Shown: positions 20,648-35,420, numbered from the stretch's first letter. The stretch is DNA of 64,000 nt from Cryptomeria japonica (GCF_030272615.1 NC_081410.1:127581140-127645139); one strand, 5' to 3'. Notes: generated from the letters alone by a model not told the origin. Numbers and translations: made by a program.

Positions 20648-23600
20648 TCCTCTTATTGAGAAATGAAAGATGCAATAATGAAATTCTCTATAAGCAAGAT
20701 TTTTAATCACTAAATAATTTTTTTTTCTTAGAATCTCATTGTGAATTTTGAGATGATAAGGGAGACTTTACAAATTTGTTGAAAGGGACTATATGTACAA
20801 CGTTGCCTAAAATCAATCTATCCTTCTCTAAGGTTCCATTGGAGACCATATTTATGTACAATAACCATATTTAAAAGTTATAACTTAGCTTTGCACACAT
20901 GTCTCATAGGTGAAGAGTATATGGACAAATGTTTACATTTCAATCAACTAATAAGTTTTGATCTGCTTGTTGAAATGTAAAAACAATTGAAAAACTTATA
21001 TGTGTGAGCTATTGTATGTAGAAGAATGTATGTGCAATCTTCTCTATTTTTTGTTAATAAATGTATATATATCGATTTGGTTTTACTTCAATTATTTAAA
21101 GTTAAGTATACCTCCATAAATAAAAATTATACTTTAAATCTAAGCACCAAATAAGATTTAGAAAAAAAAAATGACACTTTAAATGTAAATTTACAATACA
21201 ATATTATGAAAATATTTGTATTTTCAAAGAGAATAAATAAAAACAAGGAAATCATTTTTATTTTAATAATAATATAATAACTTTAAAAATATAAAATATT
21301 ATTTTAAAACAAAATTATTATTTTAGTAATATAAAATAACTAGTGTGGGGTTGCCTTAGATTTTGGTAATATGAGATATTAAACAAGATTTAGTAGTTAC
21401 TTGGATATAGTCAAATATAGTAGATTGCATTAATGGTATGTATTCTTCTTGCTTATAAGTGGTATCTATAATAAATTGTTAGGAGAAGTCGAAAGTGAAA
21501 TTTTATCTTTTGTTTTATTCAATGCATTATTTTATTTGAATAATAAGAATTAGACATAATTAATGTTATTATTAGGAGGGTAGATTATCATTTTCTTTCA
21601 AAGATATAATTTAAAATGTGTTCTTGCTATGAAACACTAATAATTATTGAAAAAATAGTGAACCCTTGCCCACCCTCCCCCTTTTCCCCTTACCTACTTT
21701 GAATCTAGGATTTAATAAACCCTTTGTTATCAAGATTGAAAAAAGTAGCATAAAAATTGAAAACAAGTAGTGTTAAACATAGAAACAATTCTCTTTTCTC
21801 ATTTTTTGAAGTTGTCCTCCTATAGTAATGAACAAACTAAGAAAAACATAGCAAGACCATTCAATTATTGAACCATAACAGTGTGGTTATGACAATGTCT
21901 TCTCCAAATATGTCTAATTTCTACACATAAATCCATTCTGTTGTAATTTGCTCTAAAAGTAAGAAAGCTATTCAATGATTTCTTTTCTTTTAAGCCTCTA
22001 ATAAACATCTTATTTATACACGTCAAAATGGCTCTTCACCCAATGATCATGTCCTCCCAAGGAAGTCAACCTAGCAGAAAGGCAAGGTGGGCACTCATCT
22101 CAAGGAGGTCATCCCTCTTTGGGACCCAAACCAAAAGTAATTTATCTAAAGGGGGTCTTCCCAAATAAGATACTATTTTTTATATTTTTTTCTGTTTTTT
22201 TCTTGGGAGCTAGATATGGGTTGGCCCATGTGGTATTAAAAACTTTTTCTTTGCCACAAATCTTGATTGGGGTGTTATAAATTTGGCACATGTTAAAATC
22301 ATACACACCATTAAATGGCCTTTTGATATCAATGATAATTAATCCAATGGATACAAGTACCAAAAATTAAAATTGGACAAAATATGTTGAAAAAACATCA
22401 AAAATGTTCCCATAACCTTCCAACACCCATTTGTGGCATTAATTTTCACATCAAGGATGATCTTCTGACCCTATTCCTTGTTTTTTATAGCTCGATCAAT
22501 TCCAAATACCATTCTTGATTCTTGTGTTATTTACAATAAATTTAAATCAAAAGTATCTACTATTTTCATACATTTTCATTAAAATTAGATAAAATTGATA
22601 GTTTAATATAATAATACAACTAAGATTAATTAATACCTTAAACACAATAAGCATGTTCAATTGTATCTTTCATTTTAAAAGTTAATCTTTTTCATCTAAA
22701 GGAGACTTTTGCTCCTCTCTTTTTTCTTAGATTGATATTCGTGTTTTAGATTCAAAAACTAATCATTTTGAAATATTACAAAAAAATAATATTAAAATAA
22801 TTTTACCTCCCATGGGTTTTCCTTGATTTGTACATGCCCTAGACGTTGTCTTTGAGCATTTACACTTCCATATGGAAGTCCCTCAATGATGATATTTCCT
22901 TCATCATGGACTTAAGTATTACTTGGGCTATCTTTTCCAAGTCCTCTTCCATCATGATCCATCTTGCTATCAATTTCAAGCATATGCACTTAATATGTCT
23001 TTCAAATGTGTAAGTAGAATCATTAGATTTCAAATCTTTCAAGAAAACATGTTGATTGATGGTATTGACACTCTTTATAGTTTGTTATTCTTGAGTAGGG
23101 GTTGGTCTAGTCTTTCTTGTAGACTCCTCTTTCTCTTCTTGGATCTTTGGTAACTTGTTGATTGATGGTATTGACGCTCTTTATAGTTTGTTATCTTGAG
23201 TAGGGGTTGGTCTAGTCTTTCTTGTAGACTCCTCTTTCTCTTCTTGGATCTTTGGTAGCAGCTTGCCCTTCACTCTCTGATTAAAACTTCAAATTGACTT
23301 AACACGCCAGTCTTTTCTTCAAATTATTTGTTCTTTCCTAATACTTCTCCATGATTTTTCTTGGATGTTGGAAGAGCTTTATTCTCTCCTAATTACTTAC
23401 TCCATGCTTTTTTTCTCAAATGTTCAAAGAGTTGGGTTTTCTCCTAATACTTTATCCATGCTTTCTAGGATTGTACCTTTGTCATTTTTTGTAGCCACCA
23501 AGCAATCCACACATTTAAATAAATTAAAAAAATGTCTGCATATGCAAATCATAAGTGACATTTAATTTACCTACAAGCCTCAAAAAAAATGTCTGCATAT

Positions 23601-23809
23601 GTTAATGAAACATCTTTTATAATTTGCCAAGTGAATGTAAAATTGGGAAGAAAGCCAAGACAAATACAAAGAAATGGAGTTCTTAAATGTAAAATGCAAC
23701 TAACACAAATATTTGTCCTATAAAAAACTTGTGAATAGTTAAAACCCTAGTTGTTAGAGGCAATTACTCTCTACCAAAATGTATTACTCAAATAAAAAAG
23801 CATATATTA
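20648..23809. other. AT-rich single-copy region, no gene recognised
   Basis: About 3.2 kb without a recognisable coding frame, element end or RNA gene. It has a 106-bp tandem duplication near 23,051 and a repeated ATGTCTGCATATG segment at about 23,531 and 23,590. Minus-strand frames such as 22,860-23,042 are short and match no family I know. It joined 61,177 directly before element C inserted. Confidence 0.6.
23051..23258. repeat. 106-bp tandem duplication, two units
   Basis: Units start at 23,051 and 23,157 with GTTGATTGATGGTATTGAC and differ at only a few positions, including a 1-2 base indel. It is non-coding as far as I can see. Confidence 0.92.
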
Positions 23810-24003
23810 CAACCTGTTGATGTGTGTTTTATGACTCTTTGAACACAGAATAAAGTATTGAATACTCTATCCTCTCTTGAATTAAATATTCTCAAATGTT
23901 GAGTGTTAAGATCACTTGAGATGACTCCAAAGTTTATATATGTCAGGTCCTGACGTGTGGATAGATTCAATGGTTGATGTGATTGATGCTCTTCCAAGGG
24001 GAA

Positions 24004-25940
24004 TGTTAGATTCAATGACAAACCCAAAGACACTGAGAGAGGGGGGTGAATTAGTATCTAACCGGTTAGCAGAATATTTAAACTTATTGATAACTTTGCA
24101 ACCCAAAACAGTGTACCGATAAATAAGAATTATTGCAGTAAACACAAATAATAGAGACAACATAGAAACACACCATAACACAAGATATTTAACAAGGAAA
24201 CCCGATGTGGGAAAAACCTCAATGGGATTTGTGACCCACAATATTTACTCACTAGCCAATGAATAAATACTACTTACTGTAATACCCTAAAAATGGTCAT
24301 CTAAACCATGAGCCCCTAATCTCGACAATGTCACCAAGGTCCTAACCAAAGGCAATTAAATAAATCTTGAGCACACAATTAATTTCTAAAATCATCAATG
24401 TCACATGGCAAAATTAATCACTCAATATTAATTAAATATTTATTTAATTAATTGATCATTCCAAGTATTTTCATTTTAAACAATTATCCTATTTATTTTA
24501 TTAAATATCCTAGTATATTTAATTAAATAAATCAATTTGCCATTAAATCATCAAAAAAAGGAATTAATTTGAAAAACAAATAAAAATTGTCATAAATCTT
24601 CAAAAAGGAAACAAATCAAGAAAGAGGAATTGGAAATTATGAGCACAAATCTTCAAAAAATGAAACAAATCAAAAAAAAAAATTAATTGGCAAAAAAGAA
24701 TTAAAAACTGAGAAAATAAATCAATTGGAGATAATCTTGAAAAACAAATTATAAATTGATAAATAATCTCGAAGAAAGCAATTAAAACAATTAAATATTA
24801 AAATTGAATGAAATAGAGAATAAATCCGTTTTTTTCTTGATTTTATCTTAATTTTAGTTCAATTTCCTTTCAAACTGAGAAAAGCATCCAATCACATCAA
24901 TTCACCTAGATTGTGCTTCCTCTTGGAAAATCTTGACCGCTCATCATCATTTGATCTCAGCCATTGGTTTCTTTCTGAATTTTCTATAAATTTAGGCTCT
25001 CATCTCTCATTCAAAAATCCTGGAGAATATATTGTTATTATGTTGTTTTTGCTCTAGGTTCATTGAGAATTTGCATTGAGATATTGCATATTAGTTATTT
25101 CAGATTTCTTAAATCATTTAGCTTAAATATTCATATATTTCTTAAATCATGTTAGATTAATCTTGCATATCTAGCTTAAATCTTGCATCCATTTAGCTCA
25201 TATTCATGCTCATATAGATTTAAAAATCCTTCGTTTAGGTGTTGTCTAGTCACTGGATAGTTAGCAATCTGAGAGCAATCTAAACTCGCATCTACTAGAA
25301 GGCAATGAGTCGCTTTGTAATGGTTTATTATTCATTGATTATTGATTTACTAACCATGCATCTAATGACTTAATTGAAGTGTTGTGTATTCCAGATACAA
25401 ATACAGGTCCACTTTTCACACACACACTTACAATAAGTGGTTGCACATGCAAGGAGGCCAATAGCCTAGAGCTCACTACTCAATGAAGAGTCACACTGAC
25501 TACAAAATGGATTATTAAATCCAATACAATGTACTGCTCAAAACAGCATCTCTAATGCCAGGTTCAGTATCGGTTTAAGCTCAGATAGATGTCTTAACCA
25601 AAAACCTTCGCTACCACTAAACAATTATTTTCTACCATACATATCATCTCCTCTCTACTCTCAGAATGACCTATAAGATCTCATACATATATGAGTATTT
25701 TACAATATACCATGTCGGCTTACAAAAGATAATTATATTACAATAAACAAAAGTCCATCCCATGTCAGTTGGAGTGCTGGTATGCTCTATTGCCGATGTA
25801 ATCTGAATGTCGATGTCGGTGTCTGTCAGTGTATGAATTTTGTGATGTCAGGAATGTAGAAACCAATTGTCTGTGAGTTGTCAGTTGGTTGCCATCAATG
25901 ACAACATCAACTATTCTCATTGGAGTGTAGAATGCCAACA
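24004..25940 (-). mobile_element. Solo LTR I in the C 3' LTR
   Basis: On the minus strand it starts TGTTGGCATTC and ends ATCTAACA, the same family as the solo LTR at 18,416. It is flanked by GGGAA (23,999-24,003) and AGGAA (25,941-25,945), a TSD with one transition. The undisturbed target is visible in the other C LTR near 49,655. It is interrupted by J. Confidence 0.9.
24278..25426 (+). mobile_element. Solo LTR J nested in solo LTR I, TSD CTTAC
   Basis: It starts TGTAATACCCTAAAAATGG and ends CACACACA, with CTTAC at 24,273-24,277 and 25,427-25,431. It is very AT-rich, with a TATA-like TCTATAAATTTAGG near 24,985. Its start resembles gypsy-type LTRs. Removing it reconnects two halves of I. Confidence 0.85.
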
Positions 25941-26829
25941 AGGAATTACGTAGTTGGTCTTTAGGAGACAAATCTTTTGATCACAAGGAATGCTTTGAGT
26001 CTAATATTTTGAATGATATGCAATGAAGCTCCTTACCTACTACTACTATTAATGATTTCTTGATAATAAAAAAATGCAAAAGGATTAAGGGTTGAGGAAT
26101 GCTAAACTTATGCAAAGAATGCAAGGACGATGGACGATTTCAAGTGAAATTCAACTAAACTTTGCTTTGACATATGAGGAACAACTCCACAAAGCTAGTG
26201 TGATCTTCTAAGGTAAGTATATGATATTCAAATCACCACCAATGGCATAGACACCATCAAGAGGATGCATTTTAATGAGAAAGTAGTAATCAAAGTTAAG
26301 CTTGGCTAGAAGAGTTCAGTTGACTATGCAAGCTACTTCACAATCAGCAAGATACTAGTAGTGTGAACATACAAATTTCACCATCAATCATGCGCATAGA
26401 TCTTTCATTCATCTAAATAAAGAAAATTTACTCATTGTAAGTTCTGTCTTAAAAGGGTGAAGAAACAAGAAAATAATCCAAGCACAGTAAGTCACCAACA
26501 CTTCAATGATTTTATTATCTTTGGCAGCATCAAAGCAATAATTGGATTCAAATTTCATCTAATCAATCATTTACAAATGAAATGAGTTGAGCTTATATAG
26601 TTATTTCATTACAAATGAATGGCTAAGATTGAATCTAAATCAAGGGCCAAGATCATGCCACCTAAACCCTTATTAGGGATTTTTACAACAAAATACCTAA
26701 TTATTGTAAATTATTAAATATCAGCCAATGAGAAGATACCATCTTTCTGGCACAAACTACGAGGAAAAATCCTCCAATAAGAAAAATTGATGCCACATGG
26801 GATCATAACAAACTTTCATCTAGAAGATT

Positions 26830-29800
26830 GTTCACCTTATCTCCTTCCTTACAAGCAAATTCAATGAATCTGGACATGATGCAATTGAACTCATCTACTG
26901 GAGCATTAGGCATGACTTTCAATTTATCTTCCATGAACCTCAACTTGGCCCAGCCAATAACAAAAATATTCTCCCATTCAAGGCCAGTGTCACTGATCTT
27001 TCTTACTAGTGTCATGAATGATTGAATGCCCTCTAGTTGCCCTTCTAAAAGTGATCTGAGTGATCCAAAGAAATTATTTCTTGTTCTTTCCATCAATTCC
27101 TCGAGTACTATGTGAACTTATTTTTTCATCTCCTCTCCAAGTATCATTTTAGATGTTGCCACAATCTTATCATGTATAACGCTAGTAGCATTCTCAATTT
27201 GGGTGCAACCATTGTTGATATCCTCAAACATAATCTTTCTCATTCTAAGCAAGTTGTACCACCTGTGGAAGTCGTATGGTTGACCTTCTTCCAGCACTCT
27301 GGCATTCACCAAGGTTTGCTTCAAGGTATGTTAATAAATGCTTGTAGCCTAGGAATGGTGAAATATCTTGTATAAGTGAAAGCATCATAAGAAGCCATGT
27401 GGACTTGAGTCACGTCAAGAGCACCAGAAAATCTATCAAATATGCTTAATAACTCTTCCATGAATGCATTTGCCTTGATGGAGGAACTGTCAGTCCATCT
27501 TTTCAACGGTTGGGAGTTATTCCTCATCTCTTTCAAATCATCAATTGAATCTAGTGCAAGCTATGATGGAGGTGTGCTTGAAGGATCAACCTTCCTTGTG
27601 GGATTCCTAAGTTGTTGCACAAAATTCTTTAAGGCATCCATCTCCCTGTTGAGCTTCTTGTTTTTTCTCCAACTCCATCTTCAATAAATCTTGGACTATC
27701 TTTACCATATCATTCAAATCTTTCATCACCTATTCAGTGATGGGAGGAGCTAACTCAATTGTTTTCAAATCATACTTATTGGTAATGATTTCATCTTTTG
27801 TCTCGTCTACTCTTGGGTTAGCTATCTATATGATTCGGGACCCTACAGTGTCTCTTGTGATCTTTGAAAACTTGGTATCTTTCTTCTTATCCTATGTCTG
27901 GCCAATTCTATTCACGAAGTCATCTAAGTTATCAATTGTTTATTCCTCAATCACTATCACTTAGCTATTCATTCTTTCCTTTAGCCATGTCAGAATAGTA
28001 GATAGTTCCTTCTCTACTTGTAACTCCTAGAATTGTTAATCTACCAGGGGTGGAGAAGTCATCTCATCATCATCATCATCTTCTATCTCCACATATTTGT
28101 CTTCGACAGCCTTATCATTTGAAATTGGTTCTTGTATTGTTGGAGGGTCTTGTACTCGAGGCTGCTTTCCCTTAGCTATCTTATCACCTTGATTGTTATG
28201 TATAGTGGATTCCAGTGATTCATTCACACCTTGATTACAGCCTCTATTCCAAGATGATTGTCCTTCATTGATGGTAGTCTTGTTCCTTGTGACCTCATGG
28301 ATGTAGGAGGTGATAATGGAAGGATCACTTGCACTTGTCCTTCGCTTCTTTTGCTTTGATCCCTTCTTGTGACTTCCTTTTTTTTTGGAGCTCTTAGCTT
28401 TCGTTGACTGAGTGGTATTTTCACCCGTGCTTACGTTATATGTTTCATCATCTGACGAATCTAGATCTCTCGTCATATCAAAGGTAAGTTGAGCATTCTG
28501 ACTCTTCAATTTGTTACTTTGGTTATCAACCCATCTTTGTGTGTAAGCCATGACGCACTTCATAAGTTCATTCAATTTGGTGACCTCAACATAAATACAA
28601 TTGAATTCTATTTCTATGTGTTTTTCTTACTCATAAGAATGCTCGAGGCACTTTCCATCATCCCATGCTTGATTTGAGATTGGGAACACTCTACACATCC
28701 TGATGATATCTATAGGAAACCTGGAGAACATCTTTCTTTTAATCTCCAATTCATCTTAGCCACTCATCCAATAGTCATTTATGTGTGGCATGTGTTTGTG
28801 CCTAATACCATTTACCCTCATGTTGTCATATAGATTAAAGTTAGTTCGTGAAGGATACTCAATAAGGGGATAGAATTATATATATTCATCTAACTTCTCA
28901 GCTACCTACAAAGATGGACAAATTTCCAATGACTATCCGACAGAAATAGGGAATGAAACCCCAATCTTATGCTTATTCTTTTGAATCCTCTCATATGTGA
29001 CCAACTATCGCACAAGCTCTAACAACACCAACTTGTTGGTAGGATATCATGGAAGCTTGTATGGTGGGGATAAACATCTTTCAACTCTTATGTAGATGAA
29101 CTTGGGAAACTGAATAAACCAAGCATCATATTTCTTCACCAATTGTTGTGCCTACAAGGATAACCTCTGATGGATGACATCTCACAACTTTCTTGTTATA
29201 TGTATGGAGAAAGCATCATTTACTCTTCGAAAATGTGCCTTGTTATGGAAGTGCAGTTGTGTGTAGTTCCCACACACTCTTATTTCTCCTTTTTTATTTC
29301 CCACTATGCCCTATGCATCAATGTCATATACTCGTAGGCTCGTGCTAGTGAGTAGATGATATAGGAACTCATATAAAACTACTTGGTGTGCTCTAGTCTT
29401 CTTAGTTGTAGATCGATGTTGTTACTTATAATCTTTGCCCAATTGATCTTTTTACCAATTGTCACTACTTCCATGAAGTAAAACATCCAATACTCAAACA
29501 AGGAAGCATGAGGACTTCCTATGATCTTGTTGAGCAAGGTGATTAAATCACTAAACCCTTCCTTGAAGTCAATTCGATGAAGCTTGTTTGGTACTTTACA
29601 AAGGGTGGGCCTAGCCTTTAATAGCCAGTACTTATTAATGATGTCTAAGCATTTGTTAAGGTCATCCTCATAGATTTCTAGTTCTCCCTCATTATTCTTG
29701 TATATCATATCCTTGGGCTCCAGTATGTTGAATACCTCGCTGATGGCGGTTTCTGATAAGAATGCTAAGACTTTTCCATCAGGTGTCGTTATTTGCCTCG

Positions 29801-30050
29801 TAGTGTCTAGCACATTCAACCATTAGTTCATTGCATTGGGTGGCTGGAGGAAACCAATTGCTTGCACGATTCTGATCTCGATCATCTTCTTTGAGACTTC
29901 GGTAGGCTTTCTTGTGTAGAGAATGCCTTGAAATTTCACGTCATTCTTGCCCAATTTGGGGTCTCCAATATTCACCCATAGTGATGTGATCTTTGATTCA
30001 AGTAGCATCCCTCTTGAGTCCTTATTGACGCATGTGCTGTGAGATGGAAG
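26830..30050 (-). pseudogene. LTR-borne unknown frame of C, left copy, start deleted
   Basis: The minus-strand frame is broken into several open segments. The first (29,819-29,379) contains SDLITLLNKIIGSPHASLFE and NWAKIISNNIDLQLRRLEHT. A middle part (28,575-28,036) has a Lys-rich patch (KAKSSKKKGSHKKGSKQKKR, like a nuclear localisation signal) and an acidic run (VEIEDDDDDEM). The last parts (27,536-26,803) include IPRLQAFINIP and FEDINNGCTQIENATSVIHD. Each aligns by eye with the right copy at 50,540-53,657. I recognise no enzyme motif and no membrane segment. A deletion near 30,030 removes the start found in the right copy. Function is unknown; repetition in both C LTRs shows it was part of the element. 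Confidence 0.75.
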
Positions 30051-30561
30051 TGGTGAGGAAGGTATTGAGTTTTTTGGGTGATCAAGGATGTGATGTGTCG
30101 TGGAATGGAAGGGGTTAGGAACATTGCTAAGCAAAGATCGGAGTTTTGGGGATGTAAAGAACATGTCATCCATTTGAAGGTGCAAGGAATGTTGTTGAGG
30201 ATCTTGAGATGCAAGGAAGGTGTTGTTGTTTGGAGAGTGCAGGGAACATTGCCAAGGATGTGACATGGGTAGAAGGTGATGAGGAACCTTACAATTTTCA
30301 TTGTTTTTACCTTCAACATTGTAATCTTTTTCACTTAATCATCTTCAAACAACACTTTTTCTTGATTCGCTAAAGCAACCATATTCAAATTTTCAAACAA
30401 TTTCAAGTCACCTAGCTAGGTCGCTGATTTGGGGTAGTAACATATCGTGGATTTCAAGGCATGAGGAACATGTCGTGGATCTGGAGGCATGAGGAACATT
30501 CCTCACTTTAGTTAGTTCTACTAGACCTAGCCTATCCTTATGTTCTTGCTAAGGCATTGTC

Positions 30562-31609
30562 TGTTGGAGTCAAGGAAGACTGAGAGGAGGGGGTGAATCA
30601 TTGTTCTACAATTTTTAACATTCTTAATCTGTCCTTTAAACCACTTAATGCAAATGAATAAAAGTAGAGTGTAGAAACACAAAGCAAATAACCATAACAA
30701 CAGGATTTTTACGTGGAAAACCGGTTAAGGAGAAAAACCACAATGGGATTGAAACCGACAATATTAAAATACCTTGTTAGAAGTATAATAATATTACATC
30801 AGGGGAATGCACATGGATTCAGGCACACTGCCTAGAGCTCGCAGCTCAAATTATAATAAGGGATACAACCCCGGAAGGCTCATTGCCTTACAAATGATTA
30901 CAGATAATGATCAAAACTTTGTTCTGCAACGGTACTCTGTTTTGTTGTTCTACTAAATTCCAAAGCACAAATCCTTTGGTAGTGCATGTGAAACTATGCA
31001 CAATCGCTCATACACACTTTCCACACAACCACTAATATCCAAAATGATCAAGCCAATTGGTCTTATATATCCGTAACATCAATTTAGGTCTTTTACATGT
31101 CGGCCCAAAACGCATAACACACAAATGAAACGTCTTACCCAAGTCAGCTCAATCCAATCCAAAACAATCATGTAGACAAAAATAAATTATTCACACGCTT
31201 CCCATATGTCAGCTTATCATCCCCAAACACAAACAATCACTAGAATTACTCTGCACGATCCGTGCAACGAATTTCCACACGTTACTACTAATGAACACTA
31301 TTCTAACCAAAAACATGTATACCAGATCCTCCAACTTATTCAAGAATCATCATCGGAGGCCATAAAGAATAAGGCATATTACATGTCCATAATGCTTCTC
31401 TGAGATCCGCAACATAAAATACTCAACACAACTGAACTGCCAACCAAATTACTGTACACTGTTGGATATACTTGTTCTATCTCATTTGACCTCACCGGGC
31501 CTTAGTCTCTCTTCCGGTATGAATGAATCATGAACTGTGGATTGAATATCTGACTCTAGTTGCCATTAATGACAACATTTGAACAACAATGAAGTGTCTC
31601 TTGCCAACA
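30562..31609 (-). repeat. Element D 3' LTR
   Basis: On the minus strand it runs from TGTTGGCAAGAGACAC to CTTGACTCCAACA. It is readily aligned with 43,073-44,188. Confidence 0.93.
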
Positions 31610-31631
31610 ATCTCCCCCTTTGGCATTGATG
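31610..31631 (-). promoter_or_regulatory. Element D polypurine tract
   Basis: The minus strand reads CCATCAATGCCAAAGGGGGA then GAT, directly before the 3' LTR. It is almost identical to the copia-2 PPT at 14,221-14,243, suggesting shared replication machinery. Confidence 0.88.
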
Positions 31632-31857
31632 GAAACACTTAGTGAAAAATAACTAAGTGTCAGACCAAAACCAAAATAATATACACTGCAACAAGAATCT
31701 ATCAACCAGACTCCAAGAATCAACAACTCCCCCTAAGATCAACATTTTTCACTCCTCTGCACTCCCCCTCTGACATCAATGGCCAAGGTAGGGTTCCCAA
31801 AATAAAAAATTCAAGCCAAAAATGCTATTTACATTTGTACACATAGTCTTTACATGC

Positions 31858-34775
31858 TCACAAAAATTTGAAGATGTATGCATAAGAATTCTTCAATGTA
31901 TTCAAATGGTTATCCCAACCCTTCTTCAAACTCTCTAATACCATTATAAATCCACTAAACAAGTAAACTTGCACCTCTGTTATTTTTATTTCTAAATCAT
32001 TGTTAGCTAGAGCATCTTGAGTATCCTTGAGAGCATTGAGCATAATATCTAACTTAGGAGTAATGCAACTTCGAAGTTCTCCAACTCTTCCAATTATTCT
32101 CTCCTTGTCATGATTCAAGCTTCTGATTTTCTCAAGTAATGATATCACTTGATTTTCATGACTGCTCAAGGAAATTGACAGAGGATCAACCGATTGAGAT
32201 ATAAGTGCTAGCTCATCCTGATGCTCCTTAGATTTCTTCTCAATGTCCTCGGTGAACCTTTTCAAAGATAGGCATGATCTATACAAGTTACCACCTTTGG
32301 ATAATGCATCATGCATACTCTTTACACAGGCATCTAAAGTGACTCTGTCATTGGCAAACATCTTCTTCAATGTCCTGAGCCTCTTTGTATTAAATTTCTT
32401 CCACACCTTCTCCTCGGCATATTTTTCAAAAGATTCAAAATGTGTACTTACAGAGTTAATCAAACTTTTTAACTGGTCGCATGGGGTGTCGAATGAATCC
32501 TTATGAAATGAAGGCATCAATTTCTCCAAAATACCAATTGTCAAGGTTAGCAACATATTGTCCTTTGTATGTGACTTTAAGAGATCCTCACTGGCCTTTG
32601 CTAGAGAAACTAATGCAAGTTGAAGCTTTTGGATAGGAGACAGAGAAGCAAGGTTGATAGGACCTTGCACAAATTCTAGATCCTCAATTATTTGTTTTCC
32701 CTTCATTGTCTTTGCAGTCTCTTTTGCCTCAATCTCAACTTCAACCTTAACCTCCACCTTCTCCTTTTCAGCATTCTTCTCAATATTTTCTTCCTTCTCA
32801 AGAACTGGAGGGTTAACTGCATCAACCGGAGGATTACCATCCTTGTCCTTACCTTCATCTGCTTTTCATGCATCCTCTTCACCCTTGTCAACTACATCTT
32901 CAGCTTTAACTTCTTCTTGCACACTAACCTCTACTTGCTCAACAATTTGAAATTTCGGGACAAAGGTATCATCCATTGTCTTCTCAACTTGTGATGGCAT
33001 GTTCTGAGCTTCCGAATGAGATTCATCTTCTCCTTTTGCCTGATTGACATCATATTGATTCTCAAGTAATATTTTTGTCGGAATTTTCTCAGTTTCTTTT
33101 GCAACCTTGTCAATTTTCCCAAAACATGATTTTATTCACTCTGTACTTACTCCTGAACTCATGCATTGCTAACTTAAGTAATCTTTCTATCTCCTCCTTA
33201 GAAATTACTGGACATAGATTAACTAATACATATTCTTTCAATCCCTCATCTTCTTTATTTGTTGTTTGTCTCCTAGAATCCAAAATTTCATACAAGCTCT
33301 TGGGTATGACTGACATTAGTTCAATTAGAGCTTTACTACATACATTTAAGTATTCTATAGTTGCTTATTCTAAAGTTCTTTTGTTGGATTCATCAAAATT
33401 TTCATACCATTCTGATATTGGCTTCAAGTTACCATTCTTCACAACCTCATTCACAATCTGATTCAAAAACATAGGAGGTTGAACTTCAAGTTTTCCTTTC
33501 TTTAATGCATCATCAAGTTCAGATGGCTTAGACTTCTTACCAGATGGTTTCTCCTTTGAGACCTTGATGGCCTTAGCAGCTTTGGCTTTAACCTCCTTGA
33601 CTGCTTCATCAAATTTAGTTTCCTCATCATCTACAATCACAAATCTAATTGTCTTCCTTTTCTTCTCACCACCACCAGATGTCTTGACTAATGGTTTGGG
33701 CTTGCTTTAAGGCTTTTGTGAACTAGAGGAGGGAGCAGCACTTCTTGATTGCCTTGGCTTAGGAGTATATGCTTCTGGTTTAGCCTTCATCTCCACCTTA
33801 ACAGTTTGCTCCTCAAAAAGGATATTCTCCTCTCTTGCTTTTCGAACTACTTCCTTAGTTATTCCCATGCTTTCTGCAAGAGCCTCAACTTCTTTCTGGA
33901 CTTTCTTCTGAATCACTGATTTCTTGAACTGTTGATGTAGTTTTAAACTCTTTTTTGCATAAGTCCCAAATCTTTCTTCCTTGGGATCCACCAATTTAGT
34001 CAGCATATGTTGTGCATAAAGTTCCAATATTTGCTCTCCAAATTCTTAACCCATAGGCATAATCCACACCGTCTGGGGCTCCACAACTTGCATTAAATAC
34101 CAATCAGTATCCACCATAAAACAAATAGGGTTTTGATATTTCTCCATGATAGACTTAGGGATTCTTTCCCTCTCATGCTTTTCCTTCTACAAATTTTTGA
34201 AATAACCCCATAAATTCTTATTCCAAACCTTAGAGTCACCAAAGTTATACAAATATTCTCTGATTTGAACTCTTACTAGCCTATCAAAGGCCCATTGCAC
34301 CTGCCCAACACCCAGGACTTCATTCATAAAGTAGAAAAACAAACATAGGAGCAATATACCATACTTGAAAGGATGTTTCTTGTTCTCTTTGATCTTCTTT
34401 ATATTCTTTATATTCTTTATATTGCAGTACCGGAGATGGATTTTTCCCTGCTGGAATAATACACCTTATACTCGATTACCATAGAGGCAAATTTGATGTC
34501 ATGCTCCAAGATGTCGTTGATAGTCATCGCGCTTTTGTCAAATTTCAATCTTGTTGCATTTGTCACAATATCATTCTTTATGGCCTTCAGAGATGGCAGC
34601 TCTCTGGATGCACATAGACCTATCACAGCTTGAATAACAATCTTCGTGATCTTGTGGGGCTTCTTCAACCACATAAATTCATCGTGCATTCTTCTCAATA
34701 TGTATCAAACCCATTCAGGTACATAAAACATCAAAAATCTAACAAACTCTGCGAAACCCTTGAAATTTTGGCTTT
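31858..34775 (-). pseudogene. Unknown long protein of element D (basic linker, C-terminal coiled coil)
   Basis: A frame of roughly 970 codons with a few frameshifts and stops. The N-terminal part (about 34,775-34,417) contains FVRFLMFYVPEWV and HDEFMWLKKPHKITK. The middle (34,027-33,365) is Lys/Ala-rich with helical EVEALAESMG-type segments and a basic patch (SGGGEKKRKTIRF near 33,660). The C-terminal 299 codons (32,757-31,858) are strongly helical, with heptad-like Leu/Ile spacing and no stop. A 9-bp TTCTTTATA tandem repeat sits near 34,400. I recognise no enzyme or zinc motif. It occupies the place where an autonomous copia element has pol. Gag-like, envelope-like or regulatory roles are all open. 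Confidence 0.7.
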
Positions 34776-35110
34776 AGTATTTTACTCTTATCAGAGAACT
34801 AATTGTTGTACAGATTCATCATGTGAGAGCTTCCCAATTCCACAATGGGACAATGTGTGTAAACCCTAATGTCTAAATTTGTGCAGAACTCCATGTGGAA
34901 CTAATGAAAACTGAAGCAGTCACCGGTGAGGAGGGATCTCAAGGAGACCAATCCAGACCGGTCAGGAAGAGTAAACACAACGAAAGCACATAGATATGAT
35001 GGAGGCAATGCAGAACAGAGTTTTACTACATGGAATTTGGTTACATCCAACCGGTAACAACGGGTTACAACATACCGACACACAGGCCTAGTAGAATAGG
35101 TCACAACTGA

Positions 35111-35420
<310 letters not shown>

